NCBI GenBank assembly: GCA_035548675.1
Contig: DASZSJ010000105.1
Coordinates: 1-26,857, forward strand
Direction of reading: 5' to 3'
Source of the DNA: VRUE01 sp035548675
GTDB lineage: Bacteria; Actinomycetota; Thermoleophilia; Solirubrobacterales; 70-9
Length of the DNA: 26,857 bases
In this document: positions 6,195 through 14,866 of the stretch, one piece after another
Layout of the letters: each line of letters begins with the position of its first letter
How positions within the stretch are numbered: the first letter of the stretch is position 1
The notes under the pieces: model-generated
The model's input: only the letters and a program-made list of their open reading frames with translations
Told to the model about the DNA's origin: nothing
Databases searched by the model: none
Made by a program: the position numbers and the translations under genes

Positions 6195-7319
6195 TCACGC
6201 CGCGGTCGGTTCGGCGGCTTCGGTAAGCACGACCTCGGCGACGCGCTCGCGGTGCCACTTGGCGTCGCCGAACATCGCCGCGTTGGCGCGGCCGCGCTTG
6301 AGGAAGAAGTGGAGGTCGTGCTCCCAGGTGAAGCCGATGCCGCCGTGGACCTGGATCGAGGCGTCGGGAACGCGCCAGCCGGCGTCGGAGGCATAGGCCT
6401 TGGCCATCGAGGCCGCCCGCGGCAGCGACTCCGGCTCGGCGTCGGCGGCCCAGGCTGCCCCGTAGACCGCCGAGCGGGCGTTCTCGGCCTCGAGCAGCAT
6501 CTGCGCGCAGCGGTGGGAGACCGCTTGGTAGGAGCCGATCGGGCGGCCGAACTGCTGGCGGTCCTTGGCGTAGGAGACGGCCATCTCCAGCGTCCGCTGG
6601 GCGATGCCGGTCGACTCGGCGGCGAGCGCGACGCAGACGCGGAAGAAGACGTCGAAGTAATCCTCGCCCGCGGCCGGCAGCGAGTCCTCGGGCGCGACTC
6701 GGACCCCGTCGAACCGCACCGAGTAGAGGCGGCGGGTCGGGTCAATCGAGATCGCGGGGTCGATTGAGACGCCCGCCGCGTCGCGCTCCACCAGGTGACG
6801 GCGACCGTCCGCGGTCGCGACGAGGAAGAAGTCGGCGGCGGCCGCGTCCATCACCAGCACCTTCTCGCCGTCGAGGACGATCCCGTCGCCGTCGGCGCGG
6901 GCCCCCATCGTGAACTCGCCGATTGCCCCGAGCGTCCCCGCGTCCCAGAGCGCCGGCGTGCCGCGCAGCCTGCCTTCGGCCAAGGGACGCAGGAAACGCT
7001 CGCGCTGCTCATCGGAGCCGCAAAGGCTGAGAGCGAGGCCGGCGACGGTGTTGGAGAGCAGCGGCGAGGGCGCGAGCGCGTAGCCCATCTCCTCGAAGAG
7101 GACCGCGAGATCGACGATGCCGAGGCCCTGGCCGCCCCACTCCTCCGGCAGCGCCAGGCCGGGCCAGCCGAGCTCGGCCATCTCCTCCCAATCGGACTGC
7201 TCGAAACCCAACTCGCTGTCGGCAAGCTCGCGGATGCGCTCAGACCTGTAGCGGGCAGCGAGAAAGTCGTGGGCGGTCGACTTGATCGCCTGCTGCTCGT
7301 CGGTGAGGTCGAAGTACAT
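6195..7319 (-). CDS. Acyl-CoA dehydrogenase subunit lacking the catalytic Glu
   Basis: A 374-aa acyl-CoA dehydrogenase family protein with the N-terminal helical domain (MYFDLTDEQQAIKSTAHDFL), the signature YAKDRQQFGRPIGSYQAVSH (250-269) and the C-terminal QVHGGIGFTWEHDLHFFLKRG (323-343). The middle domain is divergent: the usual TEPxAGSD block is missing (GTPALWDAGTLGAIGEFT instead). No Glu is found where the catalytic base normally sits near the C-terminus. In actinobacterial heterotetrameric dehydrogenases (for example the FadE28-FadE29 and ChsE pairs of mycobacteria) one subunit lacks the base in this way, and the partner is encoded next door. Here the partner is 7334-8512, 14 bp upstream in the transcript. 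Heteromer formation is inferred. Confidence 0.9.
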   Translation of the reverse strand: MYFDLTDEQQAIKSTAHDFLAARYRSERIRELADSELGFEQSDWEEMAELGWPGLALPEEWGGQGLGIVDLAVLFEEMGYALAPSPLLSNTVAGLALSLCGSDEQRERFLRPLAEGRLRGTPALWDAGTLGAIGEFTMGARADGDGIVLDGEKVLVMDAAAADFFLVATADGRRHLVERDAAGVSIDPAISIDPTRRLYSVRFDGVRVAPEDSLPAAGEDYFDVFFRVCVALAAESTGIAQRTLEMAVSYAKDRQQFGRPIGSYQAVSHRCAQMLLEAENARSAVYGAAWAADAEPESLPRAASMAKAYASDAGWRVPDASIQVHGGIGFTWEHDLHFFLKRGRANAAMFGDAKWHRERVAEVVLTEAAEPTAA

Positions 7320-7333
7320 GGCCCGCGTTCTCC

Positions 7334-8512
7334 CTAGCGCATCTTCGGCAGGCCGAGCACGCGCTCGGCGATGATGTTCTTGAGGATGTCGGTGGTGCCG
7401 CCCTCGATCGAGTTGGCGCGCGAGCGCAGGAAGCCGTACTGCCAGGCCCCGCCCGCGACCGCGTGTTCGTCACCGCGGGCGAGCGCCGCGTAGGGGCCCT
7501 CGATGTCGAGCGCCAGCTCGGCAATGCGCTGGTTGATGTCAGCCCACTGCCACTTGCCGAGCGACCCCTCCGGCCCGGGGATGCCGGACTGCATCGTCTT
7601 GGTCAGGCCGCGGTAGGCGTTGAGCCGCATCGTCTCGGCCTCGATCTGGAGCTGGGCGAAGCGCTGGCGGAAGATCGGGTCCTCGGCGGCGGTGCCACCG
7701 TTGACGCGGGTCTCGGCCGCAAGCGCACCGAGCCGTTTGAGGCTGTTGGCGATCTGGGCGATCGCGCCGAAGGCGAGCCCGGCGCGCTCGTTCATCAGCG
7801 TCGTGATCGCCACCGACCAGCCGTTGCCCTCGCCGCCGACGATGTTCTCGTGGGGGATGCGGGCCTCGTCGATGAAGACCTCGTTGAACTCGCCCTCGCC
7901 GGTGATCTGCACCAGCGGCTTCGCTTCGACGCCTTCCTGCTCCATGTCCATCAGGAAGTAGGTGAGGCCCTTGTGCTTGGGCGCCTCGGGGTCGGTGCGG
8001 GCAACGAGCATGCACCACTTGGCGTACTGGGCGAAGGTGGTCCAGACCTTCTGCCCGCTGACCACCCATTCGTCGCCGTCGCGGACCGCGCGCGTTTTCA
8101 GCGAGGCGAGGTCCGAGCCCGACTCGGGCTCGGAGAAGCCCTGGCACCAGATCTCCTCGCCGGTGAGGATCGGCTCCAGGTAGCGCGCCTTCTGCTCCTC
8201 GGTGCCGTGGGCGATGACGACGGGGCCGCCCATCGCCAGGCCGAGCACGTTGGCCGGGCTCGGCGCCTCCAGGCGCGCCGCCTCGCCGACGAAGATCGCC
8301 TGCTCGATCATCGTCGCGCCGCGCCCGCCGTACTCCTTCGGCCAGGAGATTCCGGCCCAGCCGGCGGCGTGCATCTTCAGCTGCCACTCGCGGCGGAAGG
8401 CCATCACCTCCTCGAGGCCGCCTTCGGGCTCGGGCCCTGGGTGGTTCGCTTCGATCCAGTCGCGGACCTCGTCGCGGAACTGCTGCTCGGACGGCGAGAG
8501 GGTCAGGTCCAT
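7334..8512 (-). CDS. Acyl-CoA dehydrogenase, catalytic subunit of a pair
   Basis: A 392-aa acyl-CoA dehydrogenase. Residues 10-60 (FRDEVRDWIEANHPG ... GWAGISWPKEYGGRG) resemble large-subunit FadE proteins of actinobacteria. FSEPESGSDLASLKTRAVRDGDEWVVSGQKVWTT (127-159) is the FAD/substrate signature. The putative catalytic base is E370 in RANSIEGGTTDILKNIIAERVLGLP. With the base-less neighbour at 6195-7319 it probably forms a heteromer acting on bulky acyl-CoAs. The two genes are 14 bp apart. No strong Shine-Dalgarno is visible before the ATG. The lipoprotein gene ends 43 bp upstream. Confidence 0.93.
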   Translation of the reverse strand: MDLTLSPSEQQFRDEVRDWIEANHPGPEPEGGLEEVMAFRREWQLKMHAAGWAGISWPKEYGGRGATMIEQAIFVGEAARLEAPSPANVLGLAMGGPVVIAHGTEEQKARYLEPILTGEEIWCQGFSEPESGSDLASLKTRAVRDGDEWVVSGQKVWTTFAQYAKWCMLVARTDPEAPKHKGLTYFLMDMEQEGVEAKPLVQITGEGEFNEVFIDEARIPHENIVGGEGNGWSVAITTLMNERAGLAFGAIAQIANSLKRLGALAAETRVNGGTAAEDPIFRQRFAQLQIEAETMRLNAYRGLTKTMQSGIPGPEGSLGKWQWADINQRIAELALDIEGPYAALARGDEHAVAGGAWQYGFLRSRANSIEGGTTDILKNIIAERVLGLPKMR

Positions 8513-8555
8513 CGGGCGCTGAGCATAGCGGCCGCCTGGCTATGCAGCCAATGGG

Positions 8556-9017
8556 TCAGCGGCTGCCGCAGACCTTCAGGCCGTATTCGCCGGCGACGCG
8601 GCTGGCGATGCCGAAGATCGTGTCGCTGCTGCTGCCGGTGACGACCTCGGGGTTGTCTTCCGCGGTTTCCAGGCCTTCTTCCAGAGAAGAGACGATTGCC
8701 CCGACCTTTTCCCCGTCCCCGTCGGGAACGCCGAGCGCCTTCAATTCCTCGATTTCCCGCCTCAAGCTCGGGACCATGACCTTGCCCACCAGCGGCTCGA
8801 GCCGCGGATCGTTGGGTTTGGTCAGGTTCGGGTTGTCCTTGAGGAACTTGCCGAAGGCGGCGGCCATCCGCTGATTGCTCTGCTTGCAGATCGCGTCGGC
8901 CTTGGCGATGAACTCCTCTTTGGAGATCGATTCGCCCGAATCGCTGCCGCCGCAACCGGCAAGGAGCAGCGCAGCCGTCAACACCCCCACGCCGAACGCG
9001 GCCAGCCGCATACCCAT
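8556..9017 (-). CDS. Small lipoprotein
   Basis: A 153-aa secreted lipoprotein. The signal sequence MGMRLAAFGVGVLTAALLLAGC has a lipobox LLLAGC with the lipidated Cys at residue 22, followed by a flexible GGSDSGES linker. The mature part begins ISKEEFIAKADAICKQ, a pattern I associate with lipoproteins of Thermoleophilia, and is mostly helical. C-K-Q near residue 43 and the C-terminal KVCGSR could form a disulphide that ties the ends together. No enzymatic motif is seen. It lies in the same direction as the acyl-CoA dehydrogenase genes downstream, but is separated from the thiolase upstream by a structured repeat, so it may have its own promoter. Confidence 0.85.
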   Translation of the reverse strand: MGMRLAAFGVGVLTAALLLAGCGGSDSGESISKEEFIAKADAICKQSNQRMAAAFGKFLKDNPNLTKPNDPRLEPLVGKVMVPSLRREIEELKALGVPDGDGEKVGAIVSSLEEGLETAEDNPEVVTGSSSDTIFGIASRVAGEYGLKVCGSR

Positions 9018-9042
9018 AGTGGAAATCTACATTTTCCAAACC

Positions 9043-9147
9043 GTCTGGGGCGGCCTGACCAAGCAGATCAAGGACGCAGTGAGCGAAGCGTGCTCTGCAC
9101 GCGAGCGAGCGAGGACGCCGATATGCGCCGGTCAGGCCGCCCCAGAC
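9043..9147 (-). repeat. Structured 3'-end repeat element, copy 1
   Basis: An 18-nt perfect inverted repeat, GTCTGGGGCGGCCTGACC (9043-9060) and GGTCAGGCCGCCCCAGAC (9130-9147), encloses a 69-nt core that contains an inner hairpin GCGTGC-TCT-GCACGC (9088-9102). The core recurs at 11283-11356 and 24800-24867. The element ends 5 nt from the thiolase stop codon (9153-9155), so it would be the first structure in the thiolase 3' UTR. It is drawn on the minus strand because all three copies have this orientation relative to a minus-strand gene. Confidence 0.85.
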
Positions 9148-9152
9148 CCGCC

Positions 9153-10340
9153 TCAGACGCGTTGGATCAAAGTGCCGGTGCCCAGTCCCCCGCCACAGCA
9201 CATCGTCACCAGGCCCATTTCCTTGTCGGTGCGCTCCATCTCGTGCAGCAGGGTGGTGATCAGGCGGGCGCCGGTCGAGCCGAGTGGGTGGCCCAGTGCG
9301 ATCGCGCCGCCGTTGACGTTGACCCGGTCCATGTCGGGGTCGAGCTCGCGGCGCCAGGCGGCGAGGACGGAGGCGAAGGCCTCGTTGATCTCGACCAGGT
9401 CGATGTCGTCCATCGCCATCCCGTTGCGCTCGAGCAGCTTCTTCGTCGCCGGGATCGGGCCGGTGAGCATGATCACCGGGTCGACGCCGACCGTGGTCTG
9501 GTCGAAGATGCGGGCGCGCGGCTTCAGCCCCAGCGCATCGGCCTTCTCCCGGGTCATCAGCAGCACCGCGGCGGCGCCGTCGGAGACCTGCGAGGAGTTG
9601 CCGGCGGTGACCTTGCCGTCCTCCTTGAAGGCGGGCTTCAGTTGCGAGAGCACCTCGAGCGTGGTTTCCGGACGGATGCCCTGGTCGGTGGCGAAGGTGT
9701 CGCCGTTGACCTGGAAGGGGACGATCTCGCGCTCGAAGCGGCCCTCCTCGGTCGCCTTCGCCGCGAGCTGGTGCGAACGCACGCCGAGTTCGTCGAGCTC
9801 GGAGCGGGGGATCTCCCACTTGTCGGCGATCATCTCGGCGGAGATGCCCTGCGGCACGAGGTCGTAGCGCTCCAATAGCTGCTGCGAAAAGGCCATGCCG
9901 TGCTCCTGCATCACCGAGAAGTTGTCGGCGAAGGAGATGTGGCCCATGTGCTCGACGCCGCCGCCGATCGCGACGTCGTGGACGCCGGAGGCGATCAGCG
10001 CCGCGGCGAAGTTGACCGCCTGCTGGGCCGAGCCGCACTGGCGGTCGACGGTGGTGGCGGGGGTCTCGATCGGCAGTCCGGCCTCGAGCCAGGCGTTGCG
10101 GGCGATGTTGACGCCCTGCTCGCCGAATTGCTGCACGCAGCCGGCGACGACGTCCTCGACCTCGGAGGCGTCGATCCCCGCCCGCTCGATCGCCTCGGAG
10201 TAGGCCTTGGCGAGCAGGTTCGAGGCGTGGACGTCCTTGTAATAGCCCTTCTGCTCGTGCCCGCGTCCGATCGGGGTGCGCACGGCCTCGACGATGACGA
10301 CTTCGCGACCGCCGAACTTCCCGTTTCCGTTGTCTGCCAT
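9153..10340 (-). CDS. Thiolase (acetyl-CoA C-acyltransferase)
   Basis: A 395-aa thiolase that carries out the last step of beta-oxidation, cleaving 3-ketoacyl-CoA. All active-site residues are present: nucleophile C102 in TVDRQCGSAQQA, H351 in GGAIALGHPLGSTGAR and C381 in VTMCCGGGLGTG. NEAFA (319-323) is also conserved. Length is typical. ATG start with GGAGG 7 nt upstream. The TetR-type palindrome at 10357-10377 lies directly ahead of the Shine-Dalgarno, between this gene and the divergent 3-hydroxyacyl-CoA dehydrogenase, so one site could control both. The stop codon is followed at once by a structured repeat. Confidence 0.96.
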   Translation of the reverse strand: MADNGNGKFGGREVVIVEAVRTPIGRGHEQKGYYKDVHASNLLAKAYSEAIERAGIDASEVEDVVAGCVQQFGEQGVNIARNAWLEAGLPIETPATTVDRQCGSAQQAVNFAAALIASGVHDVAIGGGVEHMGHISFADNFSVMQEHGMAFSQQLLERYDLVPQGISAEMIADKWEIPRSELDELGVRSHQLAAKATEEGRFEREIVPFQVNGDTFATDQGIRPETTLEVLSQLKPAFKEDGKVTAGNSSQVSDGAAAVLLMTREKADALGLKPRARIFDQTTVGVDPVIMLTGPIPATKKLLERNGMAMDDIDLVEINEAFASVLAAWRRELDPDMDRVNVNGGAIALGHPLGSTGARLITTLLHEMERTDKEMGLVTMCCGGGLGTGTLIQRV

Positions 10341-10356
10341 CGCCGTTCCTCCGATC

Positions 10357-10377
10357 GATTGACTGGTCAGTCAACCA
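10357..10377. promoter_or_regulatory. TetR-type operator, copy 2
   Basis: The same 21 bases as 1371-1391, with the palindrome TTGACTGGTCAGTCAA at 10359-10374. It lies in the 95-bp space between the divergent thiolase (-) and 3-hydroxyacyl-CoA dehydrogenase (+), 17 bp from the thiolase ATG, where a bound repressor could block both promoters. Confidence 0.75.
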
Positions 10378-10435
10378 ATCGTACCCCTCCGGTCACGCGG
10401 CCCTCGACCGTAGAGGCCTGATAGGAACCCGCCCC

Positions 10436-11257
<822 letters not shown>

Positions 11258-11282
11258 GCCGTTCCGCAACTGCGGCTAGGCC

Positions 11283-11356
11283 AAGCAGTTCAAGGACGGA
11301 CGCGGGGAACGTGGCGTGCCCTGGCACGCGAGCGAGCGAGGACGCCGAAATGCGCC
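11283..11356 (-). repeat. Structured 3'-end repeat element, copy 2 (arms decayed)
   Basis: A 74-nt core related to those at 9061-9129 and 24800-24867. It starts AAGCAGTTCAAGGACG, contains the longer inner hairpin GCGTGCC-CT-GGCACGC (11314-11329), and ends GCGAGCGAGGACGCCGAAAT plus GCGCC. It stops 2 nt from the stop codon of the 75-aa gene (11359-11361). Unlike the other copies it has no clean 18-nt outer arms; only a weak 6-bp pairing with a mismatch and a bulge can be drawn. Confidence 0.8.
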
Positions 11357-11358
11357 GG

Positions 11359-11586
11359 TCAGCGCTTGCCGGCCAGATCCCAGATGACGTCCGCCGGGGA
11401 GATGCCCTGGCGGCGGGCGGTTGCCTCGATCTCTTCCCAGGGGAGCTCGGCCTCAGGCAGGTCGTCCCAGCGGGCTAGATCAAGGGCCTCGACGGCCCCT
11501 TTCAGCGCTGGGCCGAGATGCTCCTCTGAGCGCAGCAGGGCTCGCAGGACTTCAAGCTGCTTGTCGCTCAATCGCACAACCCACAT
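11359..11586 (-). CDS. Small hypothetical protein (75 aa)
   Basis: An acidic, mostly helical 75-aa protein starting MWVVRLSDKQLEVLRALLRSEEHL and ending in a helix-turn-helix-like ATARRQGISPADVIWDLAGKR. The start at 11586 is supported by GGAGG 6 nt upstream; the frame is open further but loses that support and enters the CNNM gene antisense frame. It has no membrane segment. The gene is 44 bp downstream of the CNNM/CorC stop and in the same direction. I do not recognise a family. The C-terminal part could be a small DNA- or protein-binding domain, but that is a guess. Confidence 0.7.
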   Translation of the reverse strand: MWVVRLSDKQLEVLRALLRSEEHLGPALKGAVEALDLARWDDLPEAELPWEEIEATARRQGISPADVIWDLAGKR

Positions 11587-11630
11587 GCGATACCTCCAAG
11601 TCTCGGGAGAACGCGGGTTGCCCGGAGAAG

Positions 11631-12962
11631 CTAGGCGCCGTGGCGGACGGAACCGCTGTCGGCGTCGCCGGAGTGGCCGCTGATCCGGACCGCCTCGATC
11701 CGGTTCTCGCGCACCGACTCGACCCGGATCGTGTAGCCGTTGGCGGTGATCGTGTCGCCGCGCTTGGGCAGGCGGCCGAGCTCGCCGAAGACGTAGCCGC
11801 CGACCGAGTTGTAGGCGTCGGTGTCGACCGGCAGCTCGATGCCGGCGTCGGAGAGGTCGCCGAGCGAGACGTGGCCGCGCACGAACCACTCGCCGCTGGC
11901 GAGCCGGCGCAGCGCTGAAGCTCGGGGGTCCGTCTCGTCCTCGATCTCCCCCACCACCTCCTCGAGGATGTCCTCGACGGTGACGATGCCGACCGTGCGG
12001 CCGTACTCGTCGACGACGACCGAGAGCGAGGTGCGCTGCACCTGGAGGTCGTGCAGGAGGTCGTCGAGCGGGCGCGTCTCGGGCACGATCACCGCCTCGC
12101 GCACCGCCGGCTCGATCGCCGCCTCCGGCCCGTCGCTCATGTAGAGGCGGGCGAGGCTGTTGTTGTGGACGATCCCCTTGACCCGATCGGGGTTCTCGTC
12201 CTCGATCACGACCAGGCGCGTGTGGCCCGAGGTGACGCAGCGGCGCAGCGCCGTCTCCACCGTCTCGGAGGCGTCGACCGTGACCACGGCCGGGATCGGC
12301 GTCATCACCTCGCGCGCCTCCTGCTCGTGCAGGTGGAAGACGCCGCCCAGCATCCCCGCCTCGCCGGGGTCGAGCCGGCCACGCTGGGCGCCGCGCACGA
12401 TCATCAACCGCAGCTCCTCCGGCGACTGCACCTCCTCGTCGGCCTCCGGCTCGATCCGCAGCACGCGGGAGACGAAGAAGCGCGCCGGCACGTTGGTGAG
12501 CACGATCAGCGGGTGGAAGAGGCGGCGGAACAGCTCCAGCGGCCGCGCGATCCCGAGCAGCAGCCCCTCGGCGCGGGCGATCCCGATCATCTTCGGCGCC
12601 TGCTCGCCGAAGATCACGTGCAGCATCGTCACCACCGAGTAGGCGAAGAGGAAGGCGAGGACGAAGGCGACGGCGGTGCCGACCGCGCCCTCGAGCAGCG
12701 GCTCGATCAACGAGGCGATCGCCGGCTCACCGAGGAAGCCGATGCCGATCGAGGCGAGCGTGATCCCGACCTGCGAGGTCGCGACGTACTCGTCGACGTG
12801 GTCGAGCTGATGCAGGGCGAGGCGGGCCGGCGGGCGACCCTCCTCGGCGAGGTGCTCGATCCGGCTGCGGCGCGAGCGCACGATCGCGAACTCCGCCGCA
12901 ACGAAGAAACCGTTGACGGCGATCAGCACAAACACCAGGAGGATGAGCAGCAGCGAGCTCAT
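11631..12962 (-). CDS. CNNM/CorC family membrane protein (hemolysin C-like)
   Basis: A 443-aa protein with the standard three-part architecture. A CNNM/DUF21 membrane domain (about 1-190) opens with MSSLLLILLVFVLIAVNGFFVAAEFAIVRSRRSRIEHL and includes TSQVGITLASIGIGFLGEPA and the GEQAPK motif (119-124). A CBS-domain pair (about 218-335) includes REVMTPIPAVVTVD and VVVDEYGRTVGIVTVEDILEEVVGEIEDE. A C-terminal CorC_HlyC domain (about 350-430) contains VDTDAYNSVGGYVFGELGRLPKRGD. Members of this family are linked to magnesium or divalent-cation efflux and sodium exchange. It lies 105 bp from the divergent BtuF-like gene. Confidence 0.93.
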   Translation of the reverse strand: MSSLLLILLVFVLIAVNGFFVAAEFAIVRSRRSRIEHLAEEGRPPARLALHQLDHVDEYVATSQVGITLASIGIGFLGEPAIASLIEPLLEGAVGTAVAFVLAFLFAYSVVTMLHVIFGEQAPKMIGIARAEGLLLGIARPLELFRRLFHPLIVLTNVPARFFVSRVLRIEPEADEEVQSPEELRLMIVRGAQRGRLDPGEAGMLGGVFHLHEQEAREVMTPIPAVVTVDASETVETALRRCVTSGHTRLVVIEDENPDRVKGIVHNNSLARLYMSDGPEAAIEPAVREAVIVPETRPLDDLLHDLQVQRTSLSVVVDEYGRTVGIVTVEDILEEVVGEIEDETDPRASALRRLASGEWFVRGHVSLGDLSDAGIELPVDTDAYNSVGGYVFGELGRLPKRGDTITANGYTIRVESVRENRIEAVRISGHSGDADSGSVRHGA

Positions 12963-13067
12963 CGACTATGTGGCCCGGTACTTCGGGGGAGGTCGTCGGC
13001 CATTCGGCGTAGGCAATATAGCCATCCGCCCCGCTGGCCCCTCGATAAGTGGCATATTGACCGTCCG

Positions 13068-13988
13068 ATGCGGATCGCAAGTCTCGTTCCCTCGGCAACC
13101 GAGATGCTCTACGCGCTCGGGCTCGGCGACAGCGTCGTCGCGGTTACGCACGAGTGCGACTACCCGGCCGAGGCCAGGGCCCTCCCCCACCTGACCAGGA
13201 CCGTGCTGCCGGCCGGGCTGGGTGCGGCCGAGGTCGACCGCGCGGTGAAGGCGCGGGTGGCCGAGGGGCAGGCCCTCTACGAGCTCGACGAGGTGCTGCT
13301 GGCCGAGCTCGCGCCCGACCTGATCGTCACCCAGGCGGTCTGCGCCGTCTGCGCGGTCTCCTACGAGGACGTGCTCGAGGTGGCGGCGCGGCTGCCCAGC
13401 CCCCCACGGGTGCTGCAGCAGGATCCGAGCACGCTCGGCGAGATGCTCGAGGACGTGATCCGGCTCGGCGAGGCGGCGGAGATTCCCCGCCAGGCGCACG
13501 AGCTGCGGGGTGAGCTGGAGGGCAGGCTGGCGACGGTGCGGGGAGCGGTGGCCGGCGCCAGCATGCCGCGCGTGATCGCGCTCGAGTGGCTGGACCCGCC
13601 CTACGTCGGCGGCCACTGGGTGCCGGAGATGATCTCGATCGCCGGCGGCGAGGACGTCGCCGGCCCGCCGGGGCTGAAGTCCCCCGAGGTCTCCTGGCGG
13701 GCGCTGTCCGGCCTCAGTCCCGACGTCGTGATCGCGATGCCCTGCGGCTGGTACGTGGAGGAAGCGCGGGCGCAGGCGCTCGCCTACTGGGACCAGATCG
13801 AGATCCTCGGGGCGCGCAGCGTCTTCGCGGTCGACGCCGCCTCGACCTTCTCCCGGCCCGGTCCGCGCCTGATCGACGGGGTCGAGCTGCTCGGTCACCT
13901 GCTCCACCCAGACCTGGTCGACCCGCCCGGCACGCTCGGCTTCGCCGAGGTGCGCGCGCCAAGCGTCTGGCGCGGCGCCGGCGGCTGA
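13068..13988 (+). CDS. BtuF/FhuD-like substrate-binding protein without signal peptide
   Basis: A 306-aa protein of the periplasmic-binding-protein-type fold (TroA/BtuF superfamily): MRIASLVPSATEMLYALGLGDSVVAVTHECDYP at the N-terminus and PDVVIAMPCGWYVEEA and the SRPGPRLIDGVELLGHLLHPDL C-terminal block. Such proteins are often annotated as cobalamin-binding. Family members of this subtype lack a signal peptide, as here, so a role as the binding component of an importer is doubtful; intracellular ligand binding is an alternative. A Cys pair (AVCAVCAVSYEDV) is notable. No transporter genes are adjacent. The ATG at 13068 is chosen because the protein then begins at the first strand; the frame is open far upstream, but only antisense to the CNNM gene. 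Confidence 0.85.
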   Translation: MRIASLVPSATEMLYALGLGDSVVAVTHECDYPAEARALPHLTRTVLPAGLGAAEVDRAVKARVAEGQALYELDEVLLAELAPDLIVTQAVCAVCAVSYEDVLEVAARLPSPPRVLQQDPSTLGEMLEDVIRLGEAAEIPRQAHELRGELEGRLATVRGAVAGASMPRVIALEWLDPPYVGGHWVPEMISIAGGEDVAGPPGLKSPEVSWRALSGLSPDVVIAMPCGWYVEEARAQALAYWDQIEILGARSVFAVDAASTFSRPGPRLIDGVELLGHLLHPDLVDPPGTLGFAEVRAPSVWRGAGG

Positions 13989-14007
13989 GCTTCTGGGGAT
14001 CGGGCGG

Positions 14008-14838
14008 TCAGGCGATCGCCAGGGCGCCGAGGATCGCCGCGATCGCGACCCCGATCGCGACGGCGAGCTCTGCCGCGAGGCGGTTTTTGCCCAGGCCGCC
14101 GCGATCGCCGAGGACGATCGCGCCACCGCAAATCAACCCCGCCGCGAGCCCGCCGAGGTGCCCGCCGAGGCTGATGTGGGAGGCGCCGACGCTGAGGGCG
14201 AGGTTGATCAGCAGGACCACCCCGATCGAGGAGGCGACGGCGTCGAAGCCGCGCCCCCGGGCGATCACGAAGGTGGCGCCGAAGATGCCGAAGATCGCGC
14301 CGGAGGCGCCGATCGTGAGCGCGTCGGGGCTGAGCAAGAGCGCGCCGAAGGCACCGCCGAAGAGCGAGGCGAAGTAGACCGCGAGGAAGCGCGGCGTGCC
14401 GATCGAGGGCTCGAGGATCCTGCCGAGGAAGAAGAGGGCGAACATGTTGAAGCCAACGTGGAGCAGGCCGGCGTGCAGGAAGCCGCTGGTCAGCAGCCTG
14501 TACCACTCGCCTTCGCCGACCAGCGGTCCGTAGAGGCCGTAGTCGAAGACGAGCGAGCTGCCGGCGATCGTGTAGAAGCCGCCGCTGGCGCTGGCGATCT
14601 CGGCGAGAAAGACGGCCGCGTTGAGCGCGATCAGGACGAAGGTGGCGGGCGCGCTGGAGAGGAGCGCCGACTGGGCGCCGCCGACGCCGCGGGTCACCTT
14701 CGTGCGCTGGCGCGCGCACTCCGGGCAGCGCATCCCGACCGGGGTTGGGGTCATGCAATCGGGGCAGATCGGCCGCCCGCAGTTCGAGCAGGAAACGCCG
14801 GTCTCCCGGTTGGGGTGGCGGTAACAGGTCTGGGCCAC
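14008..14838 (-). CDS. Rhomboid family intramembrane serine protease with N-terminal zinc finger
   Basis: A 276-aa protein. Residues 1-45 form a B-box-like zinc-binding module (CYRHPNRETGVSCSNCGRPICPDCM ... MRCPEC, eight Cys/His ligands). The rhomboid core follows with about six or seven membrane segments: WYRLLTSGFLHAGLLHVGFNMFALFFLGR with H127 and N131 of the oxyanion region, catalytic S179 in GASGAIFG, and H227 in SLGGHLGGLAAGL. The catalytic dyad is intact, so it should cleave membrane proteins within the bilayer. GTG at 14838 is chosen because the protein then begins at (M)AQTCYRHP, the common start in actinobacterial homologues. The gene starts 28 bp from the divergent DUF4383 gene. Confidence 0.92.
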   Translation of the reverse strand: MAQTCYRHPNRETGVSCSNCGRPICPDCMTPTPVGMRCPECARQRTKVTRGVGGAQSALLSSAPATFVLIALNAAVFLAEIASASGGFYTIAGSSLVFDYGLYGPLVGEGEWYRLLTSGFLHAGLLHVGFNMFALFFLGRILEPSIGTPRFLAVYFASLFGGAFGALLLSPDALTIGASGAIFGIFGATFVIARGRGFDAVASSIGVVLLINLALSVGASHISLGGHLGGLAAGLICGGAIVLGDRGGLGKNRLAAELAVAIGVAIAAILGALAIA

Positions 14839-14866
14839 GGGGATGAGCAGCCTACAATCGCCGCCG

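Noticed and set aside
6116..6745. Upstream extension of the LLM oxidoreductase frame
   Set aside because: It overlaps a palindromic repeat and the acyl-CoA dehydrogenase gene in another frame; the GTG at 6115 has a Shine-Dalgarno and fits the family start.
7463..8641. A 392-aa open frame on the + strand, opposite the acyl-CoA dehydrogenase
   Set aside because: It is the antisense shadow of a well-supported gene in very high-GC DNA; it has the composition of a shadow (Leu/Gly/Asp/Arg rich) and no domain.
8503..10374. A 623-aa open frame on the - strand across the thiolase and lipoprotein genes
   Set aside because: It is in the wrong frame relative to two clear genes, is dominated by Arg/Gly repeats, and has no recognisable domain.
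12051..13067. N-terminal extension of the BtuF-like gene
   Set aside because: It is antisense to the CNNM gene. The true protein begins at the ATG at 13068, where the fold's first strand starts.
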